Assembly: GCA_050252335.1 (NCBI GenBank)
Contig: JBFWLB010000057.1
Span: 1-15,781, forward strand
Reading direction: 5' to 3'
Origin: Berkiella_A sp050252335
GTDB taxonomy: Bacteria; Pseudomonadota; Gammaproteobacteria; Berkiellales; Berkiellaceae
Length of the DNA: 15,781 nucleotides
Position 1 is the first letter of the stretch, and each line of letters begins with the position of its first letter. Below are positions 7,370 through 14,823 of this stretch, one piece after another. A program made the position numbers and the translations under genes. Under the pieces are notes generated by a model that saw only the letters and a list, made by a program, of their open reading frames with translations, was not told the DNA's origin and made no database searches.

Positions 7370-7446
7370 TGGGGTGAATGATGGGACTTGAACCCACGAC
7401 GACCGGAATCACAATCCGGGGCTCTACCAACTGAGCTACATCCACC
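7370..7446 (-). tRNA. tRNA-His (anticodon GTG)
   Basis: A cloverleaf with encoded CCA and the His-specific extra G at position -1 (7446) facing discriminator C (7373). The anticodon arm is CCGGA-TTGTGAT-TCCGG, giving GTG. It sits 4 nt behind tRNA-Arg and 42 nt before tRNA-Lys. Confidence 0.97.
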
Positions 7447-7450
7447 ATAG

Positions 7451-7527
7451 TGGCGCGCTTGGCAGGATTCGAACCTGCTACCCTCGGCTTAGAAGGCCGA
7501 TGCTCTATCCAAATGAGCTACAAGCGC
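7451..7527 (-). tRNA. tRNA-Arg (anticodon TCT)
   Basis: A 77-nt cloverleaf with encoded CCA. The acceptor stem is GCGCTTG/CAAGCGC with discriminator G. The anticodon arm is TCGGC-CTTCTAA-GCCGA, giving TCT, which reads AGA/AGG. Pro-Arg-His order resembles the cluster upstream of tig in Pseudomonas. Confidence 0.97.
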
Positions 7528-7539
7528 TAAAACAAAAAA

Positions 7540-7616
7540 TGGTCGGGGTAGAGGGATTTGAACCCCCGACATCTTGCTCCCAAAGCAAGCGCGCTACCAG
7601 GCTGCGCTATACCCCG
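7540..7616 (-). tRNA. tRNA-Pro (anticodon TGG)
   Basis: A 77-nt cloverleaf with encoded CCA. The acceptor stem is CGGGGTA/TACCCCG with discriminator A. The anticodon arm is CTTGC-TTTGGGA-GCAAG, giving TGG. It is the first gene of the five-tRNA transcript, about 22 nt behind a strong promoter. Confidence 0.97.
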
Positions 7617-7637
7617 ACTAACTCTTACAACTTGATG

Positions 7638-7666
7638 ATTTTATTTAGCAAGCGCTAAAAAATCAA
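7638..7666 (-). promoter_or_regulatory. Sigma-70 promoter of the tRNA cluster
   Basis: On the minus strand TTGATT (7666-7661) and TAAAAT (7643-7638) are separated by exactly 17 nt, with tRNA-Pro beginning 21 nt beyond the -10. The spacer contains the hyphenated palindrome TTTAGC-AAGC-GCTAAA (7644-7659), and AACTTGAT/ATCAAGTT (7629-7636, 7662-7669) forms an outer inverted repeat around both boxes. The gap 7617-7850 otherwise shows no ORF. A folD promoter must lie in it, but I cannot point to a good one. Confidence 0.65.
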
Positions 7667-7850
7667 GTTTATCAACCAACCACAAAACATTTAGTGAGTT
7701 TTCTACACTGTTTTGCTGTTTGTGTATTCAATCTACCCAAACTTGGCGCATCATAATACTAACTTCTTACCCAAACAGTCAATGCAATCTTCTGGAAAAT
7801 AATAAAATTTCATGCCACACTGAACACCTTATTAAGTTAGAGGGCATTCG

Positions 7851-8723
7851 ATGACAGCTCATCCTAAAATTATAGATGGCAAAGCAATTGCCAAAGTATA
7901 CAGAAATAAAATTGCAATAACAGTGAAAAATTTAATATCAGCAAAAAAACGCCCGCCTGGGCTTGCTGTGATCTTAGTAGGGGAAAATCCCGCATCGACT
8001 GTTTATGTAAAAAATAAACGCCTTGCCTGCGAGGAAGTTGGATTCTACTCTGATGTACAACATTTTCCAGATAGCATATCAGAAACTGAGCTTTTAGCCT
8101 ATATTCATAAATTAAATAATGATACACGCGTAGATGGGATCTTAGTTCAGCTACCTTTACCCAAACATATCGATGAGTCATTGGTGCTTGAGGCAATTGC
8201 AACAGACAAAGATGTAGATGGCTTTCATGCTTACAACCTAGGTCGACTGGCGCAACGCAAACCTTTTTTAAGACCTTGTACACCCAAAGGGATCGTCATG
8301 CTCTTTGAGGCACTACAAATCTCTGCACGCGGCAAAAATGCGGTTGTCGTTGGTGCATCCAATATTGTTGGACGACCTATGGGACTGGAACTACTGAATT
8401 TAGGTGCCACTGTTACTATATGTCATCGATTTACTGAAAACTTACCTTCGATTATCAGAGGCGCTGATATCTTAGTTGTAGCTGTCGGAAAACCACATTT
8501 TATTCTCGGTGATTGGATAAAAGAAGACGCTATCGTCATTGATGTAGGTATTAATAGGCTTGAGAATGGCAGCTTAGTCGGCGATCTGTGTTTTGATGAA
8601 GCACTTCAAAAAGCAAAGCTCATCACACCTGTGCCCGGTGGCGTTGGCCCGATGACAATTGCAAGCTTATTAGACAATACATTAACAGCTTATAACCTTC
8701 ACAATGAAGATGGCGCCCAATAA
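7851..8723 (+). CDS. folD: FolD bifunctional methylene-THF dehydrogenase/methenyl-THF cyclohydrolase
   Basis: A 290-aa cytoplasmic enzyme interconverting 5,10-methylene-, 5,10-methenyl- and 10-formyl-tetrahydrofolate with NADP. Active-site residues match the family: Tyr52 and Lys56 in the YVKNK helix, Gln100 in GILVQLPLP, and Asp123 in KDVDGFH. The Rossmann part contains VVVGASNIVGRP (165-176) and CHRFT (191-195). The C-terminal signature is TPVPGGVGPMTIA (259-271). Length is normal (E. coli 288). The ATG at 7851 follows AGAGGG by 8 nt. It is the only plus-strand protein gene here and is divergent from the tRNA cluster, an arrangement also known from Pseudomonas. Its product supplies formyl groups for purine synthesis, the pathway opened by PurF further along. 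Confidence 0.98.
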   Translation: MTAHPKIIDGKAIAKVYRNKIAITVKNLISAKKRPPGLAVILVGENPASTVYVKNKRLACEEVGFYSDVQHFPDSISETELLAYIHKLNNDTRVDGILVQLPLPKHIDESLVLEAIATDKDVDGFHAYNLGRLAQRKPFLRPCTPKGIVMLFEALQISARGKNAVVVGASNIVGRPMGLELLNLGATVTICHRFTENLPSIIRGADILVVAVGKPHFILGDWIKEDAIVIDVGINRLENGSLVGDLCFDEALQKAKLITPVPGGVGPMTIASLLDNTLTAYNLHNEDGAQ

Positions 8724-8748
8724 TTAAGTAATTTTGTTTTCTGTTGTC

Positions 8749-8769
8749 ATGCCGGAAATTATCCGGCAT
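8749..8769. terminator. Hairpin between convergent folD and the copper ATPase gene
   Basis: ATGCCGGA (8749-8756) and TCCGGCAT (8762-8769) form a perfect 8-bp GC-rich stem with loop AATTA, 26 nt after the folD stop and followed by TTCTAT on the plus strand. It can serve folD and, in the other direction, the ATPase gene ending at 8784. T-tracts are weak on both strands. Confidence 0.6.
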
Positions 8770-8783
8770 TTCTATACTCTGCC

Positions 8784-11657
8784 CTAACAGCCCTCTTGCT
8801 TTATTCTGATAGCATTCAGACCCGGCTTCTTGGGAGAGAGTGTTGGCAAAAGCTTTTCCACAGCATCTTCTTGAGGCTCAACAGACTCTTGCTTTACAAT
8901 GACAGGACGTGTAAATCTTAAATGCCCACGCTTTTGTCCCACATAAATAACATCTTCATCGTCTTCATGCGAACCTAGATTTAAGGTGTTTTTTAAATTT
9001 TTGACTGCTTGATGCGGTTGTAACCATGCTCGTAATAATCCCGCTAACCCCTTTGGCTCAACCTTTCCTTCTTGCTGATGAATGGCATTATCAATTAAAT
9101 AGGATAATCGACTTGAATTAAACACTACAAAAATTGAAGAAAAAGCCATCGTAATACTTGCCAAAACCGGATTCAAAACAAAACCAAAGAATGGATATAA
9201 TAAGCCAGAAGCAGCAATCAAGCTGAACACATTATAAAATCCTGTCCACAACAAATTTTGATGAATATTTGACATTGCTTGTTTAGAAATAGTCAACAAC
9301 GTTGTTAAGTCCGATAAAGACTGTACGGTAACTTTTGAGCGTGTCGATGCATGTGTCCATGGTCCAACAGCAATACCCACATCCGCCTTGTTAATAGCTT
9401 CAATATCGTTAGCGCCATCCCCAACCATAGCAACAATGCGTTTATTTTTTCTAATTTGGGCAATATAGGCTGCTTTTTGATCGGGCCGTCTTTCTGCAAA
9501 GACTTTTTTAATACCTAATTGAGCTGCCACTAAATTCGTTGAGGCTTCGTTGTCACCAGAAAGCACGTATAAATCAATATTTTGCTTTCTCAGTGCTTCA
9601 ATCGTCGTTTTAGCATCTGGTCGAATATTGTGTTCTAAGGCAATCATACCCACACAATGATAATCAGGTGTATAGCCTGCGACTTCTAGTTTGCTAGCTT
9701 CTCTGGGCGTGGCTACAGCAATATACAATATAGTGTAACCATTTTTTTCCCACTCAGTTTCTTTATCTCTAAAACCATTATTGATAACTATTTTTTTATT
9801 ATCTAACTGCGCATAATTACCTACAATGACCTTAACATGCTCTTTCGTTTCAGTTTCAAGCACACCTTCAAGTCCATTATCCAATTGCTCCACACTGACA
9901 AGCTTAAGTGTATCTTGTAATGTGTCCTCCAATGCATGAGCAATCGGATGAGATGAGCCTTGTTCAATACTTGCAAAGTATTTGAGTACTTGCTTATCTA
10001 ACCATCCAGAACCAGAAGTAAATACCTCTTTGACCGTAGGTTCGGTTAAAGTACCTGTTTTATCAAAAACAATGGCGTCTAATTGCGCAACCTTCTCAAT
10101 GACCGTTGCTTGATGAACTAGTATTCCCTTCTTAAATAATTTAAAAATACTGATCATGGTAGAAATAGGCGTTGCAAGCCCCAAAGCACAAGGGCAAGCA
10201 CACAAGGTAACGGCCAAAGCAGATTTAATCATATAAGCTAATTGAGGCGCAGGTCCCCAAAGAAACCACCCAAGCCCACTTAAGATAGCAAGTGTAATAA
10301 TGGTTGGCACAAATATCTTTGCGACTTTATCAATGGTTGAAGAAATAGAGGTTTCATTTGAATTACCGTGCCGTTTTGCATCTTCAATCAGCTTCGTTAA
10401 ATTTCCTTCGTTACCATTTCGAGTTGCACACACATAAACCGTAGCACCTCGATTTAAACTACCACTGTGTACTGAACTTCCTTTTCTAATAACGCAAGGT
10501 TTTGCTTCTCCTGTGAGCGTGCTTTGATCGAGGGTTGATTTGTCATCATCCTTAACCCCAATTACGACCCCCTCTACGGGCACGCGCTCACCAGGCTTGA
10601 TTTCCATGATGTCATGTTTTCTAAGCTTTTTATAAGAAATATTCTCAGTTTGCGCATTGCTTAAATCAGAAACTAAAATTTTAGGAGAAAATTTTAGTTT
10701 GAGTCGATTTGCTTGTTGTGGTTGCAAATCAATAAACATATCTTCTATGCTTTTTACTTTAGCACGCGTTTTTTCTTGCAGTCTTTCACGAATGCCCTTA
10801 CCAAGATTGATGATACCAAGAATCATATTTACTGCTAAAAATTGATAATGCAGCACAGCGAAAGGGAAAAAGGTAGGGAAGGCAACCAATAGCATGGAGT
10901 AAAGCCAAGCACTCCCTGTTCCAAGGGAAATCAAGGTATTCATATTATAAGAACGGTTTTTTAAGAATTGAGTGAATGCATCTTTATAGAATTCTTTACC
11001 CGTTACATACATAATGATCATGGTCAAGCTACCCAAACCAAGTCCCACTAATTGCCCTGGCAAAGTCAATGGCGTTGGGATCCACCCCATCATGCTGATG
11101 ATCCATATGGGTGCACCAATCCCAAGATTAATCCAGGCATTGTTAAAATAGTGCTTAAATGTAGACTGATTATTCTCTTTGTCTTCTTGCAAAGATAAGG
11201 GTTCTAAAGCGATATGCTTTAATAATGTATCTGCTTGTATCGCTGCAAAAATATGTTTTAATGTTTCTTTATTCTCATCATCAATTAATTCTAATTTAAT
11301 AGATTTGGAAGAAAAATTTACTTGATAAGAATTTAAAAGGAAAGATAGCTTATTAAAAATAGCTCTTAGATGGTCACTTTCTGATTGCGTGTTTAATCCT
11401 TCTACAGCAAAATAAACCGTTCTTTTATCCGTCAATAATTTTGTATTTGCAAATTTTGAACCACTTTCTTTAATATCATCAATGACCTGTTTAGGCTGAG
11501 TCGGCTTATTAACAACAACTTTACATCTTTTCGTTAAAATATTGATATCAATATTTTGCACATAACCTTTTGCAAGCAGATGTGCTTTAATTGTGTTAAC
11601 ACAGTTACCACAAGTAATATCAGGAATAGACAGATAATAGACAGTTGAATCAGCCAT
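8784..11657 (-). CDS. copA: CopA-like Cu+-exporting P1B-type ATPase with an unusual C-terminal tail
   Basis: A 957-aa inner-membrane pump expected to export Cu+ from the cytoplasm. Seen in order: a heavy-metal-associated domain with CGNC (16-19); a second HMA-like fold (about 79-146) lacking the CxxC; membrane helices from about 172; actuator motif LTGE (381-384); metal-site CPC (488-490); phosphorylation motif DKTGT (532-536); HP (570-571); GDN (701-703); GDGAND (746-751). YN (808-809) and MxxSS (838-842) in the last helices fit the Cu+ subgroup. After about residue 860 comes a roughly 95-residue hydrophilic tail, with acidic EDDED before VIYV (903-906), VKQE (921-924) and a terminal IKQEGC. 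Typical CopA proteins are about 720-840 aa and lack such a tail. The ATG at 11657 follows GAGGTGGGG. It is convergent with folD. No chaperone or CueR gene is adjacent. Confidence 0.88.
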   Translation of the reverse strand: MADSTVYYLSIPDITCGNCVNTIKAHLLAKGYVQNIDINILTKRCKVVVNKPTQPKQVIDDIKESGSKFANTKLLTDKRTVYFAVEGLNTQSESDHLRAIFNKLSFLLNSYQVNFSSKSIKLELIDDENKETLKHIFAAIQADTLLKHIALEPLSLQEDKENNQSTFKHYFNNAWINLGIGAPIWIISMMGWIPTPLTLPGQLVGLGLGSLTMIIMYVTGKEFYKDAFTQFLKNRSYNMNTLISLGTGSAWLYSMLLVAFPTFFPFAVLHYQFLAVNMILGIINLGKGIRERLQEKTRAKVKSIEDMFIDLQPQQANRLKLKFSPKILVSDLSNAQTENISYKKLRKHDIMEIKPGERVPVEGVVIGVKDDDKSTLDQSTLTGEAKPCVIRKGSSVHSGSLNRGATVYVCATRNGNEGNLTKLIEDAKRHGNSNETSISSTIDKVAKIFVPTIITLAILSGLGWFLWGPAPQLAYMIKSALAVTLCACPCALGLATPISTMISIFKLFKKGILVHQATVIEKVAQLDAIVFDKTGTLTEPTVKEVFTSGSGWLDKQVLKYFASIEQGSSHPIAHALEDTLQDTLKLVSVEQLDNGLEGVLETETKEHVKVIVGNYAQLDNKKIVINNGFRDKETEWEKNGYTILYIAVATPREASKLEVAGYTPDYHCVGMIALEHNIRPDAKTTIEALRKQNIDLYVLSGDNEASTNLVAAQLGIKKVFAERRPDQKAAYIAQIRKNKRIVAMVGDGANDIEAINKADVGIAVGPWTHASTRSKVTVQSLSDLTTLLTISKQAMSNIHQNLLWTGFYNVFSLIAASGLLYPFFGFVLNPVLASITMAFSSIFVVFNSSRLSYLIDNAIHQQEGKVEPKGLAGLLRAWLQPHQAVKNLKNTLNLGSHEDDEDVIYVGQKRGHLRFTRPVIVKQESVEPQEDAVEKLLPTLSPKKPGLNAIRIKQEGC
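10670..10700. repeat. Perfect 13-bp inverted repeat inside the ATPase gene
   Basis: AAACTAAAATTTT (10670-10682) and its complement (10688-10700) are separated by 5 nt, with no mismatch. It lies in codons 320-330, between the second pair of membrane helices and the actuator domain. In the mRNA it would form a hairpin with loop CUCCU. Confidence 0.8.
11536..11557. repeat. Perfect 22-bp palindrome inside the ATPase gene
   Basis: AAAATATTGAT followed directly by its own complement ATCAATATTTT. It lies in codons 34-41 of the first HMA domain (protein QNIDINIL), about 100 nt after the start codon. Confidence 0.85.
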
Positions 11658-11837
11658 CAGAACCCCACCTCAAAAAAAATACTTCGAGTACATAGCCTTG
11701 ATATATGAAGTTTAAGCGTTCTTTATGTAGAGGGAAGCCCTAAATAATACTGAGGGTAGGCACCCAAGCGCTTACCAACTATGATGAAACTTAAAACTCA
11801 GTTATGAGGACATATGCATTTTAGATTGATAATGATT

Positions 11838-13337
11838 TTAAATATAATCAATTACAGTATCAAAATCATCATTGTTTTCTTTCTTCTCACCACGTGCTTT
11901 CGCAACTTGATTCAAATAATCTGTTTCATCTCCTGTCAGATAAATACCATCGAAAACAGCGCTTTCAAATTGCTTTATCGATTGATTTCCTTCTTTTGCA
12001 ACAGATACGAGATCATCCAGATCGAGATAAATGAGCTTATCAGCACCTATCATTTTTTCTATTTCTTCTATTGAATGATTATGCGCAACAAGTTCATCTT
12101 TACTTGGCATATCAATACCATAAATGTTTGGAAAACGAATAGGCGGAGCACTGGATGCAAAATAAACTTTATTGGCTCCTGCATTTCGTGCCATATTGAC
12201 AATTTCCTTCGACGTTGTGCCGCGCACAATTGAATCGTCGATTAATAAAACGTTTTTATTTTTAAATTCAAGTTCTATCACGCTCAATTTTTGATGCACT
12301 GCCTTACGACGCGTTGCTTGACCTGGCATGATAAAAGTGCGGCCAATATATCTATTTTTTACAAATCCTTCTCGCAATTCAACACCCAGCTGATTAGCCA
12401 GTGGAATTGCAGCATTGCGACTGGTCTCAGGAATTGGAATAACCACATCAATATCATGATCCGGCCATGTTTTCATGATTTTTTCTGCAACATGCTTACC
12501 CAGATTTTTTCTGACTTTATAGACTGAAATTTTATCAATAATTGAATCTGGTCGAGCAAAATAGACAAATTCAAACAAACAAGGTGATAGACTAGCATTG
12601 CTTGAGCAAACTTTTCTAAAAATTTCACCATTGGTTTTAATAAAAATAGCTTCCCCTGCACCTACATCATCAATAATCTGAAAACCTAATGCAGTCAATG
12701 CAGCACTTTCTGAAGCAACCATGACTTCAGGATGCTCAATGCCATCACGCTGGCCAAAAATAAGAGGTCTGATACCAAAAGAATCTCTAAATGCAACAAC
12801 ACCATGTCCGGCAATCACAGCAACAACTGCATAACCACCTCGACAACGCTTATGCACACCACTCACCGCTTTAAAAACCGCTTCAGGTGTTAAATTTACA
12901 TGTGGATCACAGGCTTGTTGTAATTCATGCGCAAATACATTCAAAATAACTTCTGAATCAGAACCTGTATTGATATGTCTAAGATCATCTTTAAATAATT
13001 CAGATTGTAATTGCGTGGTATTGGTTAAGTTACCATTATGAGCAAGGGCAATACCAAAAGGAGAATTTACATAAAAAGGTTGTGCTTCAGATTCTGAGCT
13101 GGATCCTGCGGTAGGATAACGAACATGGCCAATACCCATGTTCCCGGTCAATCTTCGCATATGGCGTGTTCGGAAAACATCTCTCACAAGACCATTGCCT
13201 TTGCGCAGAGAAAATTTTCTATCATTGCAAGTCATCATACCCGCAGCATCTTGACCTCGATGCTGTAATACCGTTAATGCATCAAATATCTCTTGATTCA
13301 CAGCTTGACTAGCAACTATACCAACTACACCACACAT
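11838..13337 (-). CDS. purF: Amidophosphoribosyltransferase PurF
   Basis: A 499-aa cytoplasmic enzyme making 5-phosphoribosylamine from PRPP and glutamine, the first committed step of purine synthesis. The N-terminal glutaminase starts MCGVVGI, with Cys2 as nucleophile once Met is removed. Arg73 (HVRYPT), Asn101-Gly102 and Asp127 complete the glutamine site. The phosphoribosyltransferase half carries the PRPP loop VLLIDDSIVRGTT (363-375). Length is close to E. coli PurF (505), with no long propeptide before Cys2, so it is of the E. coli type. The ATG at 13337 is fixed by Cys2; the ribosome site (AGATGAG) is modest. It follows cvpA by 74 bp in the same direction, the classic cvpA-purF pair, and is the last gene of that group. 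Downstream (11658-11837) I see no gene, only the ATPase upstream region with short weak dyads. Confidence 0.98.
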   Translation of the reverse strand: MCGVVGIVASQAVNQEIFDALTVLQHRGQDAAGMMTCNDRKFSLRKGNGLVRDVFRTRHMRRLTGNMGIGHVRYPTAGSSSESEAQPFYVNSPFGIALAHNGNLTNTTQLQSELFKDDLRHINTGSDSEVILNVFAHELQQACDPHVNLTPEAVFKAVSGVHKRCRGGYAVVAVIAGHGVVAFRDSFGIRPLIFGQRDGIEHPEVMVASESAALTALGFQIIDDVGAGEAIFIKTNGEIFRKVCSSNASLSPCLFEFVYFARPDSIIDKISVYKVRKNLGKHVAEKIMKTWPDHDIDVVIPIPETSRNAAIPLANQLGVELREGFVKNRYIGRTFIMPGQATRRKAVHQKLSVIELEFKNKNVLLIDDSIVRGTTSKEIVNMARNAGANKVYFASSAPPIRFPNIYGIDMPSKDELVAHNHSIEEIEKMIGADKLIYLDLDDLVSVAKEGNQSIKQFESAVFDGIYLTGDETDYLNQVAKARGEKKENNDDFDTVIDYI

Positions 13338-13411
13338 ATTTTATATCTCATCTTAATAATAGAAAGAGCGCAGCGCTAAATGATTCACAATATGAAATAC
13401 ATTCTGCACAT

Positions 13412-13942
13412 CTAACTTTTTTGTGATTTTACTTCAGGTTTTCTATCAGGAAACTTAAAAGGCTTGGCATGTTCCTCTGGCAGCCTATCTTTAACCCATA
13501 AAGCCAATACTTCGAATTTTTCAATGGAATACGATGATGTCCACGTATCAGCTTTGGTCAATGGCGTTAAGCCCGCTAACAATACCACAATCGTCACAAT
13601 AACAACACCTCTGAATAAACCAAAAGCCCCACCTAAAACCCTATCTGGCGAGCTAAATGGAGTACTTCTGACCAATTTCCCAACAAAGAAATTAATAATA
13701 GATCCCACTAGCACGGTTAGGATAAAGATAATAAAAAAGGCAGCAATCGTTCGAATAAAAGGTTCTTTTGTAAAAGTTAAGATACTTGAAAAAGGTCCTG
13801 AAAATACAATCGCTAATACAATCGCTGATATCCAAGTAACCAATGAAATAGATTCTTTGATAAAACCTCGAAAGAGACCAATGAGAATAGAAAATATAAT
13901 TACTGCTAAAATTAGAATATCCGGCCAACCAATTTCTGCCAT
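13412..13942 (-). CDS. cvpA: CvpA family inner-membrane protein
   Basis: A 176-aa protein with about four membrane helices (roughly residues 7-25, 31-48, 61-84 and 104-124) and a short hydrophilic C-terminus. The segment SPDRVLGGAFGLFRG before the last helix is the family signature. CvpA was named for its need in colicin V production in E. coli; in other bacteria it is tied to envelope stress tolerance, and its mechanism is not settled. The frame could begin four codons earlier at a TTG (13954) overlapping the stop of the upstream gene. The ATG at 13942 is preferred because GAGG lies 6 nt before it. It stands between the SPOR protein and purF, the usual order. Confidence 0.95.
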   Translation of the reverse strand: MAEIGWPDILILAVIIFSILIGLFRGFIKESISLVTWISAIVLAIVFSGPFSSILTFTKEPFIRTIAAFFIIFILTVLVGSIINFFVGKLVRSTPFSSPDRVLGGAFGLFRGVVIVTIVVLLAGLTPLTKADTWTSSYSIEKFEVLALWVKDRLPEEHAKPFKFPDRKPEVKSQKS

Positions 13943-13950
13943 AGAATGCC

Positions 13951-14793
13951 TCAACTTGATATAGGTTGATGTTGAATAACGACGCCTTGCAATCGATACT
14001 TAGTCTTTAGCTCTACTTTCAAAGAATCTGCTTCCGCCTTCGCAACTTTGGGTCCAACTAAAACTAAGGTATAAGTGCCTTGGCTATTTTGCATGAGTTT
14101 AGAGTAAGCAGGATAACCATCTCTTTGCAAATTTTTGACTAAACTATCTGCATTTGTCCCTTCTTTAAAAGTTGCAAGCTGAACAACCCAAGCAGCAGAA
14201 ACTTCGGTGATTCTTGCTTTTTTAGAAGGAGTACTGCTTTCTGGCTTAGTCTTAACGCTATTTTTAACTTGCTTTAATACTGGCTGTGTACTTTTATCAC
14301 CCTGTTGAAGCAAATCATTTGTATTTTTCTGATTTTCAGCGGCTTGTGCTGTATTGCCTTGAATATCGCTATTCATATCAGGTGTCATCGCAGAAGAGGT
14401 ATCCGTTGCAAAGACAGCAGGAAGTGGGAATATCATGTCATTTTGAGCAACCATTTGTTGTGTTGCTTTTGAACTTGTCTCCAATGATTCATTGGATATA
14501 TTCTGTGTAGTTGTATCTTCAGAATTAGGAGATTCATGCAATGCCAAATCTTCCATATCTTGATAGGGTTGCATGACTGTGCCATCAAAACTAGGCTTTT
14601 CAAGCTGATTCAAAATAACCAAGTTCTCTGGTTCAGAAATAGGTGTCAGTACCCCACTCACAACAGGCTCTTTCATTTGCATATCTGTTAAGTGAATTTT
14701 CTTATTATTTTCTGAAAAAAACATGGGTACAAATATGACGCCCAAGGCTAAGAATACGACTGCGCCAAATAATCTCTCTTTTATTTTTTGCAT
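13951..14793 (-). CDS. dedD: DedD-like SPOR domain protein (cell division)
   Basis: A 280-aa protein with the DedD plan: short charged N-terminus, one membrane helix (about 10-26), a long polar Ser/Thr/Gln/Asn-rich linker (about 28-195), and a C-terminal SPOR domain (about 200-275, from AAWVVQLATFK to GVVIQHQ). SPOR domains bind denuded septal peptidoglycan, so the protein is expected at the division septum with most of it in the periplasm. The linker is longer than in E. coli DedD (220 aa in total). The ATG at 14793 is preceded by a strong AGGAGA. The folC-dedD-cvpA-purF order supports the name; sequence alone supports a SPOR protein. Confidence 0.85.
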   Translation of the reverse strand: MQKIKERLFGAVVFLALGVIFVPMFFSENNKKIHLTDMQMKEPVVSGVLTPISEPENLVILNQLEKPSFDGTVMQPYQDMEDLALHESPNSEDTTTQNISNESLETSSKATQQMVAQNDMIFPLPAVFATDTSSAMTPDMNSDIQGNTAQAAENQKNTNDLLQQGDKSTQPVLKQVKNSVKTKPESSTPSKKARITEVSAAWVVQLATFKEGTNADSLVKNLQRDGYPAYSKLMQNSQGTYTLVLVGPKVAKAEADSLKVELKTKYRLQGVVIQHQPISS

Positions 14794-14823
14794 CTCTTTC
14801 TCCTGGTGTGGCGCGAATGTAAG

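Noticed and set aside
7870..8283. Open frame of 137 codons on the minus strand inside folD.
   Set aside because: It overlaps a well conserved enzyme on the other strand, has Leu/Gln-rich composition typical of antisense frames, and no ribosome site.
11731..11773. Short dyads (AGGG-AAG-CCCT, GGGT-AGGC-ACCC, AAGCGCTT) upstream of the copper ATPase, considered as a CueR or other copper operator.
   Set aside because: Arms are only four bases, they do not match the CueR consensus, and no convincing -35/-10 pair with a 19-20 nt spacer surrounds them.
13464..13964. Open frame of 166 codons on the plus strand opposite cvpA.
   Set aside because: It mirrors CvpA codons, and both cvpA and its neighbours have good starts and conserved motifs on the minus strand.
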